Source: Haloarcula pellucida (GTDB lineage Archaea > Halobacteriota > Halobacteria > Halobacteriales > Haloarculaceae). Taken from it: 64,000 bases of DNA. Below, in pieces: positions 1 through 8,525 of this stretch. The stretch is from the NCBI RefSeq assembly GCF_014647235.1, contig NZ_BMOU01000004.1, positions 310,379 to 374,378 of the forward strand, in the 5' to 3' direction. A program made the position numbers and the translations under genes. Under the pieces are notes generated by a model. That model was not told the origin of the DNA. It worked only from the letters and a program-made list of their open reading frames with translations, and did not search any database. The first letter of the stretch is position 1. Every line of letters begins with the position of its first letter.

Positions 1-441
1 GTTGAAGGGGTAGGGAACGACCCGCTCGCTCGCCATCACGCCGAAGAAGAGCGCGCCCGGCAACCCGAGGACGGACCCGGCGAAGGCGATGGAGACGGTG
101 ACGAGCGAGGCCCGAAAGAGGTTCTCGGCGACGATGAACTGCCAGTACTGCCCGACGTCGACGAACGGAATCCCGTAGTACGTGGTCGGCGGGAAGTACT
201 CGGTCAGGGCTTCGAGGAACTGGGGAATCTGCGTGACCAGTTCGACTATCGAGAAGCCGACCATGTAGAGGCTGAGGAAGAAGAACAGCACGCCGAAGAC
301 GAGGCCGACGAGCGTGTAGAGTCGCCGGAGCGTCGTCCGGCGTTTCATCTCCCGGAGCTTCTGCTCCGTCGGGGACTCGCCCAGCGAGGCGAAACCCAGA
401 TACTCCCTGAGGCCGCCGCCGTCAGCGGACTTCGAACTCAC
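1..441 (-). CDS. phnE: Phosphonate ABC transporter permease PhnE, N-terminal part (cut by window edge)
   Basis: Membrane permease of the phosphonate importer. The first 147 residues are visible. A basic cytoplasmic N-terminus (about 40 residues) leads into a hydrophobic segment at about 43-65 (core VFGVLFFFLSLYMVGFSIV). A periplasmic-type stretch with several Tyr and Pro follows, then a second hydrophobic segment rich in Gly and Phe before the edge. The GTG start at 441 overlaps the phnC stop by 4 bases (GTGA), so it is translationally coupled as the third gene of phnD-phnC-phnE. Identity rests on position and topology, since the signature permease loop lies outside the window. The promoter would be upstream of phnD. 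Confidence 0.88.
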   Translation of the reverse strand, partial: MSSKSADGGGLREYLGFASLGESPTEQKLREMKRRTTLRRLYTLVGLVFGVLFFFLSLYMVGFSIVELVTQIPQFLEALTEYFPPTTYYGIPFVDVGQYWQFIVAENLFRASLVTVSIAFAGSVLGLPGALFFGVMASERVVPYPFN

Positions 442-1232
442 GCTTCGACCCTCTGACCGGGGGTATCGTTCTCGTCGCTCTTCTCCGCGCCGTCGCGCTG
501 TTCGGCCAGGCCGACCGTCTCGACGCTGCCGTAGAGGTCGTCGATGAGCGCCGGGGTCAACTCGTCCGGTTCGACGTCGAACAGGAGGTGGCCGTCCCGC
601 AGGCCAATGAACCGCTCGCCGAAGTGGGCCGCGATGTTGACCTGGTGGAGGCTCACCAGCGCCGTCACCTCGTGGACGCCGGCGGCTTTCTTCAAGTAGC
701 CCATCACCGTCTCGGCGCTAGCCGGGTCGAGGCTGGCGACTGGTTCGTCGGCCAGCAGGAGCGAGGGGTCCTGAACGAGCGCGCGGGCGATGCCGACGCG
801 CTGTTGCTGCCCCCCGCTCATCTGGGAGACGCGCTGGTGGGCCTCGTCCAGTAGCCCGACCGTCTGGAGGGCGTCGAGCGCCCGTTCCTTGTCCTCGCGG
901 TGTTGCCACTGGAAGAGGCTCTCCAGTAGGCCGGTCCGCTCCAGCGAGCCGTTGAGCGCGTTCAGGTACGCCGAGACGCCCTCGACGAGGTTGTGCTGCT
1001 GGAATATCATTCCCACTTCGGGCTGTGATCCGACGAGGGGGTCCCCGTCGAGGTAGACGCCGCCGCTGGTCGGTTCGGTCAGGCCGTTGATGCAGCGAAG
1101 CATCGTCGACTTCCCGGCCCCGGACTCGCCCAGTAGGACGACGAACTCGTCCTCTATCTCGAAGGAGACGTCCTCGACGGCGGTCACGTCGCCGTACTCC
1201 TTGGTGAGGTTCTCGACTGTGAGTGTGCTCAT
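438..1232 (-). CDS. phnC: Phosphonate ABC transporter ATP-binding protein PhnC
   Basis: ATPase that drives uptake of phosphonates (and probably phosphate esters) through PhnE. All ABC motifs are present: Walker A GESGAGKST at residues 35-43, Q-loop Gln about 78, signature SGGQQ at 139-143, Walker B LLLADEP at 158-164 and a switch His in the SLHQV segment. At 264 residues it is near the usual PhnC size, with an acidic C-terminal tail typical of haloarchaeal proteins. It lies 21 bases downstream of phnD and overlaps phnE by 4 bases, so the three genes form one operon. The divergent C-P lyase genes support phosphonate rather than another oxyanion as the substrate. Confidence 0.95.
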   Translation of the reverse strand: MSTLTVENLTKEYGDVTAVEDVSFEIEDEFVVLLGESGAGKSTMLRCINGLTEPTSGGVYLDGDPLVGSQPEVGMIFQQHNLVEGVSAYLNALNGSLERTGLLESLFQWQHREDKERALDALQTVGLLDEAHQRVSQMSGGQQQRVGIARALVQDPSLLLADEPVASLDPASAETVMGYLKKAAGVHEVTALVSLHQVNIAAHFGERFIGLRDGHLLFDVEPDELTPALIDDLYGSVETVGLAEQRDGAEKSDENDTPGQRVEA

Positions 1233-1253
1233 GGGACTGAAATCTTCGCGTGG

Positions 1254-2255
1254 TTACTCGCCCAGTTCGATGCCGAGGGCGTCGAGGCGCTTGATGACGG
1301 GTTGGTACTCCTTCATCGAGGTCTGAGCCAGCGTCGTGAAGGGCAGTTCCTCCTCGTCGTAGTCCTCGGGGTAGTACTGCTGGATGAGTCCCTTATCGGA
1401 GTTGCGCAGCACGGTCCCGATCTCGTCTTTCTTGTCGGATTTCCACGTTTTCCGGGCGTAGACCGGCTGTTTCGGGATGGGGAAGGACCACCAGAAGGGG
1501 CGGAACTTCGGCGACTCGGAGCCGATGGTGTCGAGGAACGAGCTCTTCTGGTCGACGCGGTCGGGAACTTCCGTTCCGCTCGGGATGTGCGCGATGCCGT
1601 TGCCGCCCCAAGTGGTCGCGGCGTCGGCCTCGCCGTTGCCGAGTTTCTCCAGCGCGACCTCGTGGTTCGACCAGCTACCCTCGAAGTCGACCGGGTCGCC
1701 GTCGGGGGCCTCGCCGACGTCCAGTCCGGCCTGCTTGAGCGCGTAGACGGCGAAGATGGACCCGCTCGTCGAGAGGCGGTCGGCGAAGGCCATCGTCTCG
1801 CCCTCGACGTCGGTTCGCTGCTGGATGTTCGAGTCGGGGTTGGTCAGCATCACCGAGAAGTAGAACGCGGACCCGCCCGTGACGGCCGTGCCGTAGACGT
1901 CCATGAGGTCCGGGTTCGAGATGAGCGTGATGTCGTCCATCCCGATTTCGGCCTGCTCGCTCTTCAGCGCCGGGCGAATCGCGGAGTAGTCCTGCGGGAC
2001 CTGCGTCTCGACTTCGACGCCGTCCACCTCGCCCTCGATGAGGTTGTGCATCGGCTCGTAACGCCGACGGACGTCGGACGGGTTGTCCGGCGTGAGGAGC
2101 ATCGTCACCGTCTCGGCTCCGTCGGAGGACCCCATCACGCTCGAACACCCGGCGAGGCCGGTCAGGGCCCCAGCGGCGACCCCGGATTTCACGAGGAACC
2201 CGCGTCGGCTCGTTTTCGACCCCGTACCGCCCGTCGCTGACACGCTGTCTGTCAT
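1254..2255 (-). CDS. phnD: Phosphonate-binding lipoprotein PhnD
   Basis: Periplasmic-binding component that captures phosphonate outside the cell and delivers it to PhnE/PhnC. The N-terminus carries a twin-arginine signal (SRRGF at residues 16-20), a hydrophobic stretch and a lipobox LAGC with Cys37, so it should be exported folded by Tat and lipid-anchored. This is the common haloarchaeal route. The remaining 296 residues fit a type II binding-protein fold of the PhnD/PtxB kind. ATG at 2255 is chosen over GTG at 2258 because it is the stronger codon; the difference is one residue. A TATA-like TTATTC lies about 25 bases upstream on the minus strand, consistent with a leaderless transcript. 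Confidence 0.92.
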   Translation of the reverse strand: MTDSVSATGGTGSKTSRRGFLVKSGVAAGALTGLAGCSSVMGSSDGAETVTMLLTPDNPSDVRRRYEPMHNLIEGEVDGVEVETQVPQDYSAIRPALKSEQAEIGMDDITLISNPDLMDVYGTAVTGGSAFYFSVMLTNPDSNIQQRTDVEGETMAFADRLSTSGSIFAVYALKQAGLDVGEAPDGDPVDFEGSWSNHEVALEKLGNGEADAATTWGGNGIAHIPSGTEVPDRVDQKSSFLDTIGSESPKFRPFWWSFPIPKQPVYARKTWKSDKKDEIGTVLRNSDKGLIQQYYPEDYDEEELPFTTLAQTSMKEYQPVIKRLDALGIELGE

Positions 2256-2481
2256 CACTCGGTGCGTAGCAAAGGGGTCGAATAACAGTTGCCTGCGTAG
2301 AGTCCGGGCGGTCCGTATTTCGCGTCTGGACCACGCACTGAGAGGCAGCAGACGCTACCGAGTACAGACTAGTCCGTACCGAAAACGACGAGGGCGGGTT
2401 CGAGCACGGGGAGAACACGAACGATAGAGAGTACCCAGCGAACCCTTATGCAGCGGTTGTCGCTTGCTTTCGACCGAGTGC
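2256..2481. promoter_or_regulatory. Divergent phn promoter region
   Basis: This 226-base space separates the minus-strand importer operon from the plus-strand C-P lyase operon and must hold both promoters. On the minus strand TTATTC at 2280-2285 sits about 25 bases before the phnD ATG. On the plus strand CTTATG at 2445-2450 sits about 32 bases before the phnG ATG. Both distances fit leaderless or nearly leaderless haloarchaeal transcripts. No gene is visible here. A shared phosphate-starvation operator is expected but I cannot point to a convincing repeat. Confidence 0.6.
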
Positions 2482-2925
2482 ATGGTTGACCCACACGACC
2501 GTTCGGACCGATTCGAGTTGGTAGCCGCCTGCGAGGGCGCGACGCTCGCCCGGTTCGCCGACGACGTTCTGGAAGACGACCCGCCGCTGTCGGTGCGACA
2601 GGACCCGAAGCCGCAACTGCTGATGCAACGGGTGGTCGAACCGGTCGAGCGCCGTCCGTTCAACCTCGGCGAAGTCGTCGTCACGCCGGCGGAAGTGACG
2701 CTCGACGGCCACCGCGGCTTTGCGATGGTTCCCGGGAAAGCCGAACGCGCCGCGCTCTCGGGGGCCATCGTAGACGCCGCCGTCGCCGGGGGCCACCCGC
2801 TGACCGAGGACATCGTCGCGGAACTCCGCCGCGTCGCCGACCGGCACGAGCGAGAGCGCGCACGGGCGTGGGCCGAGAGCAAGCACACGACCGTCGACTT
2901 CGAGACGATGGAGGACGAGGAATGA
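2482..2925 (+). CDS. phnG: C-P lyase core subunit PhnG
   Basis: PhnG (147 residues) is one of the four core proteins PhnG-H-I-J. With PhnI, PhnL and PhnH it supports transfer of the phosphonate onto the ribose of a nucleoside triphosphate. The sequence has the family pattern: an N-terminal acidic helix, a segment QDPKPQLLMQRVVEPVERRP, then FNLGEVVVTPAEVTL and the glycine-containing G-x-AMVPGKAERAALSGAI stretch that interacts within the core. ATG at 2482 is used; an in-frame TTG 18 bases upstream is less likely. It is the first gene of the operon, and its stop overlaps the phnH ATG (ATGA). Confidence 0.93.
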   Translation: MVDPHDRSDRFELVAACEGATLARFADDVLEDDPPLSVRQDPKPQLLMQRVVEPVERRPFNLGEVVVTPAEVTLDGHRGFAMVPGKAERAALSGAIVDAAVAGGHPLTEDIVAELRRVADRHERERARAWAESKHTTVDFETMEDEE

Positions 2926-3509
2926 GGGCGCTCGGCATCGACCCGGTCCACGAGACGCGCGAGACGTTCCGGGCGCTGCTGGACGCGATGAGTCGTCCGG
3001 GAACGGTCGAGTCGGTCCCCGAACCGGCCGACTACGCCGTCGTGGCGACGCTCGTAGACCACGAGGTGACCGTCGCCACCGACGACGAGACGCTACGCGA
3101 GGCGCTGTCGAGTCAGGGCCGTCTCGACGCGGCCCCGCCCGAGGTGGCGGACATCGTCCACGCACGCGAGTCCCACGCGTTCGACGTCAGAGAGTGTACA
3201 CGCGGCACGCTCGTCGAACCCAGCGGCGGCGCGACCGTCGTGTACGAGGCCGAGTGTGCGAGCGGTCGGAGCGAGGACCTGACACCGGTGACGCTCTTCG
3301 GCCCGGGCGTAGACGGGACGGCGACGCTCTCCGTCGGAGTGCCGCCGAGCGAACTCGACGCCCTCGCAACCGCCCAATCCGAGTATCCGCGCGGCGTCGA
3401 CGCCGTCTTCGCGGCGGGCGACCGCGTCGCGGCGATTCCCCGCTCGGTGACGCTGACCGTGAGCGACGAGACGACTGCCGACGAGACGGCCGCCGAGGAG
3501 GTGGCCTGA
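2922..3509 (+). CDS. phnH: C-P lyase core subunit PhnH
   Basis: PhnH (195 residues) is a non-catalytic structural subunit of the C-P lyase core, with a fold related to PLP-dependent transferases but lacking the cofactor. Recognisable family features are the start HETRETFRALLDAMSRPGT, the central CTRGTLVEPSGGATVVYE stretch and the FGPGVDGTATL segment, in the usual order. The start is the ATG that overlaps the phnG stop (ATGA at 2922-2925). The C-terminal tail is acidic and Thr/Glu-rich. The stop overlaps the phnI start by one base (TGATG). Confidence 0.93.
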   Translation: MRALGIDPVHETRETFRALLDAMSRPGTVESVPEPADYAVVATLVDHEVTVATDDETLREALSSQGRLDAAPPEVADIVHARESHAFDVRECTRGTLVEPSGGATVVYEAECASGRSEDLTPVTLFGPGVDGTATLSVGVPPSELDALATAQSEYPRGVDAVFAAGDRVAAIPRSVTLTVSDETTADETAAEEVA

Positions 3510-4681
3510 TGGGGTACGTCGCCGTCACCGCGGGCGAGGAGCTAATCGAGCGCGCCGAAGAACTGTTCGAGAAACAGCGAACGGCGGGCGATGGCGAGGA
3601 CGTCGCCGTCGAACAGATAGACGAGCAGTTGGGCCGACTCACCTCGCAGGCGATGAGCGAGGCGGGATTGTACGCCCCCCGACTCGCGGCGCTCGCGGTC
3701 AAGCAGGCGCAGGGCGACACCGTCGAGGCGGCGTTCCTGCTTCGGGCCTACCGCTCGACGCTGGAGCGGTACGACGAGACCGAGCCGATAGCGCCCAGCG
3801 AGATGGTCGCCAGTCGGCGCGTCTCCCCGGCGTTCAAGGACGTCCCCGGCGGGCAGATTCTCGGGCCGACGAAGGACTACACCCAGCGACTGCTCGACTT
3901 CGACCTCCTGGAGGGCGACGCCGAGGACCCCACCGAGGAGTGGGACATCGAGGACGCGGGCGACCCCGAGGACCTGACCAACGTGATGGAACTCCTCCGC
4001 GAGGAGGGACTGGTCGCCGAACCCGACGAGGCCGGCGTCGAGGAGCCGACCGACACCACGCGAGAGCCGGTGACGCATCCGCCGGAGCGCGACGCGGTCC
4101 TGCAGGAACTCGCCCGCGGCGAGACGGGCGCGGTCACGGCGCTCGCTTACTCCGCGCTCCGGGGCTACGGACAGGTCCACCCGACGCTGGCGGAGGTCCG
4201 CATCGGCGAACTCCCCGTGCGAATCGAGCATCCCTACACCGGCGACGAGGTGACGGTCGCTCACGCGGAAGTCAGCGAGTCCGAGGCCGTCGTCCCCGTC
4301 TACGCCAAGCGCGAGGACCCGCAGTTCGCCTTCGGCTACGGCCTGACCTTCGGGCGCAACGAGCGCAAGGCCATCGGGATGACCATCTTGGACGCATCCA
4401 TCCAACTCGACGGCGAGGACGAACCCGCCGAGAACCCCGAGTTCGTGCTGGACACCGTCGACGGGATGGACTCCTTCGGCTTCATCGAACACCTCAAACT
4501 GCCCCACTACGTCACCTTCCAGTCCATCCTCGACCGCATCCGCGCCATCCGCGAACGGAAGGGGCTGAACGAGGACGGGCGCGTGTCCACGGAGGCCGAC
4601 GACGAGGACAGCGAACGCGATAGCGACGACCGGACCCCGGCGGCTGAGCCGCCGGTCGCGGAGGTGAGCGACGATGACTGA
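3509..4681 (+). CDS. phnI: C-P lyase core subunit PhnI
   Basis: PhnI (390 residues) is the nucleosidase-type subunit that displaces the purine base so that a ribose-1-phosphonate-5-triphosphate is formed. It starts MGYVAVTAGEELI, matching the start of the family. It contains the paired stretches RRVSPAFKDVPGGQILGPT and AYSALRGYGQVHPTLAEVR, the latter a strong PhnI hallmark, and YGLTFGRNERKAIGMTILD near the end. The C-terminal 45 residues are a disordered acidic tail. The start overlaps the phnH stop by one base and the end overlaps phnJ by 8 bases. Confidence 0.94.
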   Translation: MGYVAVTAGEELIERAEELFEKQRTAGDGEDVAVEQIDEQLGRLTSQAMSEAGLYAPRLAALAVKQAQGDTVEAAFLLRAYRSTLERYDETEPIAPSEMVASRRVSPAFKDVPGGQILGPTKDYTQRLLDFDLLEGDAEDPTEEWDIEDAGDPEDLTNVMELLREEGLVAEPDEAGVEEPTDTTREPVTHPPERDAVLQELARGETGAVTALAYSALRGYGQVHPTLAEVRIGELPVRIEHPYTGDEVTVAHAEVSESEAVVPVYAKREDPQFAFGYGLTFGRNERKAIGMTILDASIQLDGEDEPAENPEFVLDTVDGMDSFGFIEHLKLPHYVTFQSILDRIRAIRERKGLNEDGRVSTEADDEDSERDSDDRTPAAEPPVAEVSDDD

Positions 4682-5762
4682 CGAACGCACAGCGGACGAC
4701 CCGGTTGCATCGACCGACGGCGGTACCACCGTCCCGACCGACTCCGTCGACGCCGTCCTCGATTCCTTGGACGGCGACGGGCTGTCGGGGTACAACTACG
4801 CGTACCTCGACGAACACACCAAGCGCGAGGTGCGCCGGGCGACGCTGAAAGCCGTCGCCGTCCCGGGCCATCAGGTGCCCTACGCCTCCCGGCCGATGCC
4901 GCTGGCCCGCGGGTGGGGGACCGGTGGGATACAGGCTTCACTGTCCTTACTCGGTCCCGACGAGACGTTCAAGGTCGTCGACCAGGGGGCCGACGAGAGC
5001 GTCAACGCGGCCAACATCCGCCGACTGGCCGAGAACACCGCCGACGTCGAGACGACGACGGACACCACCGAGGCCGGCGTCGTCCAGACTCGCCACCGCA
5101 TTCCAGAGGAGGTGCTGACCGACGAGCAGATTCTGGTGTTGCAGGTGCCCATCACGGACCCGCTTCGGAAGGTCGATTCCTCGGACGCCGCTAACCGCCG
5201 CCGCCACGCCCACAAGAACTACGGGAAGATGTGGGTCCACCTCTACGAGAACGTCGTCGAGTGGGGCGAGATTAACATCGCCTCCCGGTACCCGACGATG
5301 GTCGCCGAGCGCTACCTGATGGACCCCTCGCCAATCCCGCGCTGGGACGTGCCCAAACTCGACGACGCCGAGAATCTGTACGTCTTCGCGGCCGGTCGCG
5401 AGGCCCGCATCTACGCGGTCCCGCCACACACCGACGTCGAACCGCTGGCCTTCGAGGACCGCGAGTTCACCGTCGAGCGGTTTCCCGACGCGGCCTGCCA
5501 CGCCTGCGGGTCCACCGACACCTACCTCGTGGAGGTCTCGGAGGAGAGCGAGTCACCCCAGACGACGCGGGAGGAAGGGGGCGGCGAAGCCGCCGATAGC
5601 TCCTTCGAGACGCGCTACGCCTGTAACGATTCGAGTTTCTGTGAGAAGCGCCGTGAGGACTCCGATATCCCGAAAGATCACCACCTCGACCGCGAGGGCG
5701 TGGACTGGGGACCGGGGACGCCGGACAACGAGGAAGCCAGTTCGGGGGGTGCCGGCGAATGA
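4674..5762 (+). CDS. phnJ: C-P lyase radical SAM enzyme PhnJ
   Basis: PhnJ cleaves the carbon-phosphorus bond by radical SAM chemistry, giving the alkane and ribose cyclic phosphate 5-phosphate. In this 362-residue protein the core includes GYNYAYLDEHTKREVRRA and VLQVPITDPLRKVD. The family's cysteine set is present as C275-x2-C278 and C317-x5-C323. In the E. coli enzyme the two pairs are separated by 21 residues; here 38 lie between, an acidic Glu/Ser/Gly-rich insertion at about 289-310. The cluster and catalytic cysteines therefore appear retained. It overlaps phnI by 8 bases and phnK by 4 (ATGA). Confidence 0.95.
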   Translation: MTDERTADDPVASTDGGTTVPTDSVDAVLDSLDGDGLSGYNYAYLDEHTKREVRRATLKAVAVPGHQVPYASRPMPLARGWGTGGIQASLSLLGPDETFKVVDQGADESVNAANIRRLAENTADVETTTDTTEAGVVQTRHRIPEEVLTDEQILVLQVPITDPLRKVDSSDAANRRRHAHKNYGKMWVHLYENVVEWGEINIASRYPTMVAERYLMDPSPIPRWDVPKLDDAENLYVFAAGREARIYAVPPHTDVEPLAFEDREFTVERFPDAACHACGSTDTYLVEVSEESESPQTTREEGGGEAADSSFETRYACNDSSFCEKRREDSDIPKDHHLDREGVDWGPGTPDNEEASSGGAGE

Positions 5763-6589
5763 CGCTGCTCGACGCCGAGGGCCTCCGGACCGTCTACGGC
5801 GATGGCTGCGACCGGTGTCTCGACGCGACGGGCGACCGGGCGGGGACGAACCAGTGTCCCCACTGCGGGAGCGTCGTCGCCTGCGCCGAGGCCGACCTGA
5901 CGGTGCGGGCGGGCGAGGTGCTGGGAATCGTCGGCGAGTCCGGGTCCGGCAAGTCCAGCCTCGCCGAGCAACTGGCTCTAGAGCGCGACCCCGACGCGGA
6001 GACGGACGGTGTAGTCCGCTACGCCGGCCACGAGGGGAACTTACTGGACGTTGACTACGAGACGCGCCACGACCTGCGGACCGGCGACATCGCCTTGGTC
6101 CACCAGCACATCCGCGACGGCCTCAACCCCGAATTCACGGGCGGCGGCAACGTCGCCGAGAAACTGCTCTCGGCCGGGTGGCGTTCCTTCGAGGACGTTC
6201 GCGCTCGCGTACGAGAGCTGTTCGAAGCCACGGAGATTCCGGTCGACCGGATGGACGATCCGACCAGCACCTACTCCGGTGGGATGCAGCGCCGCGTCCA
6301 GATTGCCCGCGCGCTGGCGAACGACCCCGAACTCGTCGTGCTGGACGAACCGACGACTGGGCTCGACGTGAGCGTGCAGGCCCGCGTCCTCGACATGTTC
6401 CGGCGCGTCCAGCGAGAGAAGGGCGTGGCCGCCGTCGTCGTCTCTCACGACCTCGGCGTCGTCCGGCTGCTCGCCGACCGGACGCTGGTGATGCGTCACG
6501 GCCGCGTCGTCGAATCGGGCCTCACCGACCGCGTAATGGAAGACCCGCACCACGAGTACACGCAGACCCTCATCAATTCAGTAATATGA
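5759..6589 (+). CDS. phnK: C-P lyase ABC-type ATPase PhnK
   Basis: PhnK binds the PhnGHIJ core and is an ABC-like ATPase needed for C-P lyase activity in vivo, not a transporter subunit. Walker A GESGSGKSS is at residues 59-67, the signature YSGGMQRRVQIARAL is present, and Walker B VVLDEPTTGLD follows with switch His in VVSHDLGVV. Unusual for the E. coli-type protein is a cysteine-rich N-terminal insert with C17-x2-C20, C33-x2-C36 and C42, which looks like a zinc ribbon placed before strand GEVLGIV. It overlaps phnJ and phnL by ATGA. Confidence 0.93.
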   Translation: MTLLDAEGLRTVYGDGCDRCLDATGDRAGTNQCPHCGSVVACAEADLTVRAGEVLGIVGESGSGKSSLAEQLALERDPDAETDGVVRYAGHEGNLLDVDYETRHDLRTGDIALVHQHIRDGLNPEFTGGGNVAEKLLSAGWRSFEDVRARVRELFEATEIPVDRMDDPTSTYSGGMQRRVQIARALANDPELVVLDEPTTGLDVSVQARVLDMFRRVQREKGVAAVVVSHDLGVVRLLADRTLVMRHGRVVESGLTDRVMEDPHHEYTQTLINSVI

Positions 6590-7344
6590 CAGTACTGTCC
6601 GTCGAAGGGCTCTCGAAGACCTTCGACATGCACGTCCTCGGCGACACGCAGGTCGTCGGACTCGACGACGTCTCGTTCGACGTCCGCGAGGGAGAGTTCC
6701 TCGCGGTCGTCGGAGAATCCGGCAGCGGCAAGTCCTCGCTGTTGAAGTGCCTCTACCGGACCTACGACCCGACCGGCGGCCGCATCGTCTACCACGGGGC
6801 GGACGAACTCGCTGACGGCGACGCCGGCGACGGCATCGACCTCGCCGCCTGCGACGACCGCGAGGTCATCGCCCTGCGCGATGCGACCATCGGCTACACG
6901 TCGCAGTTTCTAGACGAGATTCCGCGCGTCCCGGCCGTCGACGTGGTCGCTCGCCCGCTCCGCGAGCAGGGCGTTCCGGCCGAGGACGCACGCGGGGAGG
7001 CCCGCGAATTGCTCTCCCGACTCGACCTTCCCGAAGCACTCTGGGAGGCGTACCCGGCGACGTTCTCCGGCGGGGAGCGCCAGCGCGTCAATCTCGCGCA
7101 GGCGCTCTCGCCGAGACCGACCCTCCTCCTGCTGGACGAACCGACCAGCGCGCTCGACCCGGAGACGCGGCAGGCCGCCATCGACCTCCTGCGGGAGTAC
7201 GTCGGGGAAGACACCACCGTCGTCGGCGTCTTCCACAACACCGCGGTCATCGAAGCCGTCGCCGACCGCGTGGTGGTGCTGGACGACGGGAAGCTCCAGC
7301 GCGTCGTCCCGGTCGCCGATTTCGAAGGGGAGGTGGTCGGATGA
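6586..7344 (+). CDS. phnL: C-P lyase ABC-type ATPase PhnL
   Basis: PhnL (252 residues) is the second ABC-like subunit. It works with PhnI/G/H in attaching the phosphonate to the nucleotide ribose and docks on PhnK. Walker A GESGSGKSS is at 43-51, the signature FSGGERQRVNLAQAL is present, and Walker B is LLLLDEPTSALD. The N-terminal VLSVEGLSKTFDMHVL resembles PhnL rather than PhnK or PhnC. Switch His is in GVFHNTAVI. The ATG at 6586 overlaps the phnK stop; the TGA at 7342-7344 overlaps the phnM ATG. Confidence 0.92.
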   Translation: MTVLSVEGLSKTFDMHVLGDTQVVGLDDVSFDVREGEFLAVVGESGSGKSSLLKCLYRTYDPTGGRIVYHGADELADGDAGDGIDLAACDDREVIALRDATIGYTSQFLDEIPRVPAVDVVARPLREQGVPAEDARGEARELLSRLDLPEALWEAYPATFSGGERQRVNLAQALSPRPTLLLLDEPTSALDPETRQAAIDLLREYVGEDTTVVGVFHNTAVIEAVADRVVVLDDGKLQRVVPVADFEGEVVG

Positions 7345-8525
7345 CGACCGCAGTGCCCGACGAGACGGCCGCCAACGGGAGCGTCGCGGTCGTGAACGGC
7401 CGCGTCGTCACGCCCGAGGCGGTGATCGAAGGTGGCGTCCGCGTCGAAGGCGACCGCATCGCCGCCGTCGGCGACGTGGACGCCGACGCCGCCGAGAGCG
7501 TGGTCGACGCCGCCGGGCGGTACGTCCTGCCGGGCCTCGTCGACCTCCACGGCGACGACATCGAGAGCCACCTCTTCCCCCGGTCGGGCGCGCGGATGGA
7601 CATCTCGATGGCGCTGTCCTCGGCCGACCGGAGCAACGTCGCCGCCGGCATCACGACGAAGTTCCACGCCGTCTCCTTCGAACGGGACAGCTCGGCGAAC
7701 CGCTCGCCGGAACTGGCGACCGACCTCACCGACGCCATCACCGACGCCGACCGACTGCTCGTCGACCACCGACTTCACGCCCGGTGTGAGGTCACGCAGG
7801 AGGCCTGCGTCGATGCCGTCTCGACGGTCGTCGAGAACGGCGACGCCGACCTCGTCTCGGTGATGAATCACGTCCCCGGCAAGGGGCAGTTCCAGGACGT
7901 CGAGGCGTTCCTGGAGTTCTACGAGGAGTCGGAGAACCACTCCGTCGAGGAGGCCGAAGCGATGATAGAGCAGCGAAGCGGCGTCTCCATGGCGACTATC
8001 CGCGAACGGGTCGGCCGCGTCGTCGAGGCGGCACACGAGGTGGGCGCGACGACGGCCTCCCACGACGACGAGGACCCCGCGGAAGTCGACCGCCTCGCCG
8101 CGGCCGGGGTCGACATCACCGAGTACCCCATCACGCTCGAAACGGCCGAACGCGCCACAGAGCGCGGGATGACTACCGCGATGGGCGCGCCGAACCTCGT
8201 CCGGGGCGAGAGCCAGTGGGGGAACCTCTCGACGGCCGACGCCATCGAGGCCGGCGTCGTCGATACGCTGGTCGCCGACTACCACCCGCCGTCGCTGCTG
8301 GCCGGCGCGTTCGTCGACACCGGCGAACCCCTGCCCGACCGCGTCCGGCGCGTCACCGCGAACCCGGCCGAGGCCGTCGGCTTCGACGACCGGGGGCGAC
8401 TGGAAGCGGGCAAGCGCGCCGACCTCGTCGTCGTAGAGCGCGACCCGACGCCGACCGTCACGCGAGCGCTCGTCGGCGGCAGACGGGTGTATCGCGCCGA
8501 CGGGACCGCGGAGGGGCGACGATGA
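7341..8525 (+). CDS. phnM: Alpha-D-ribose 1-methylphosphonate 5-triphosphate diphosphatase PhnM
   Basis: PhnM removes pyrophosphate from ribose-1-phosphonate-5-triphosphate, producing the substrate for PhnJ. It is an amidohydrolase-superfamily enzyme of 394 residues. Metal-ligand motifs are in order: GLVDLHGDDIE (His, Asp), TTKFHAVSFE, DHRLHARCEVT, VMNHVPGKGQF and TTASHDDEDP. The C-terminal AGKRADLVVVERD and TRALVGGRRVYR stretches are typical of the superfamily. It overlaps phnL and the following TIM-barrel gene by ATGA, so the downstream gene is part of the same operon. Confidence 0.94.
   Translation: MTTAVPDETAANGSVAVVNGRVVTPEAVIEGGVRVEGDRIAAVGDVDADAAESVVDAAGRYVLPGLVDLHGDDIESHLFPRSGARMDISMALSSADRSNVAAGITTKFHAVSFERDSSANRSPELATDLTDAITDADRLLVDHRLHARCEVTQEACVDAVSTVVENGDADLVSVMNHVPGKGQFQDVEAFLEFYEESENHSVEEAEAMIEQRSGVSMATIRERVGRVVEAAHEVGATTASHDDEDPAEVDRLAAAGVDITEYPITLETAERATERGMTTAMGAPNLVRGESQWGNLSTADAIEAGVVDTLVADYHPPSLLAGAFVDTGEPLPDRVRRVTANPAEAVGFDDRGRLEAGKRADLVVVERDPTPTVTRALVGGRRVYRADGTAEGRR

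Noticed and set aside
2446-3165. Long minus-strand open frames opposite phnG-phnH
   Set aside because: High GC leaves long antisense frames everywhere; these lack a domain and oppose well-supported C-P lyase genes.
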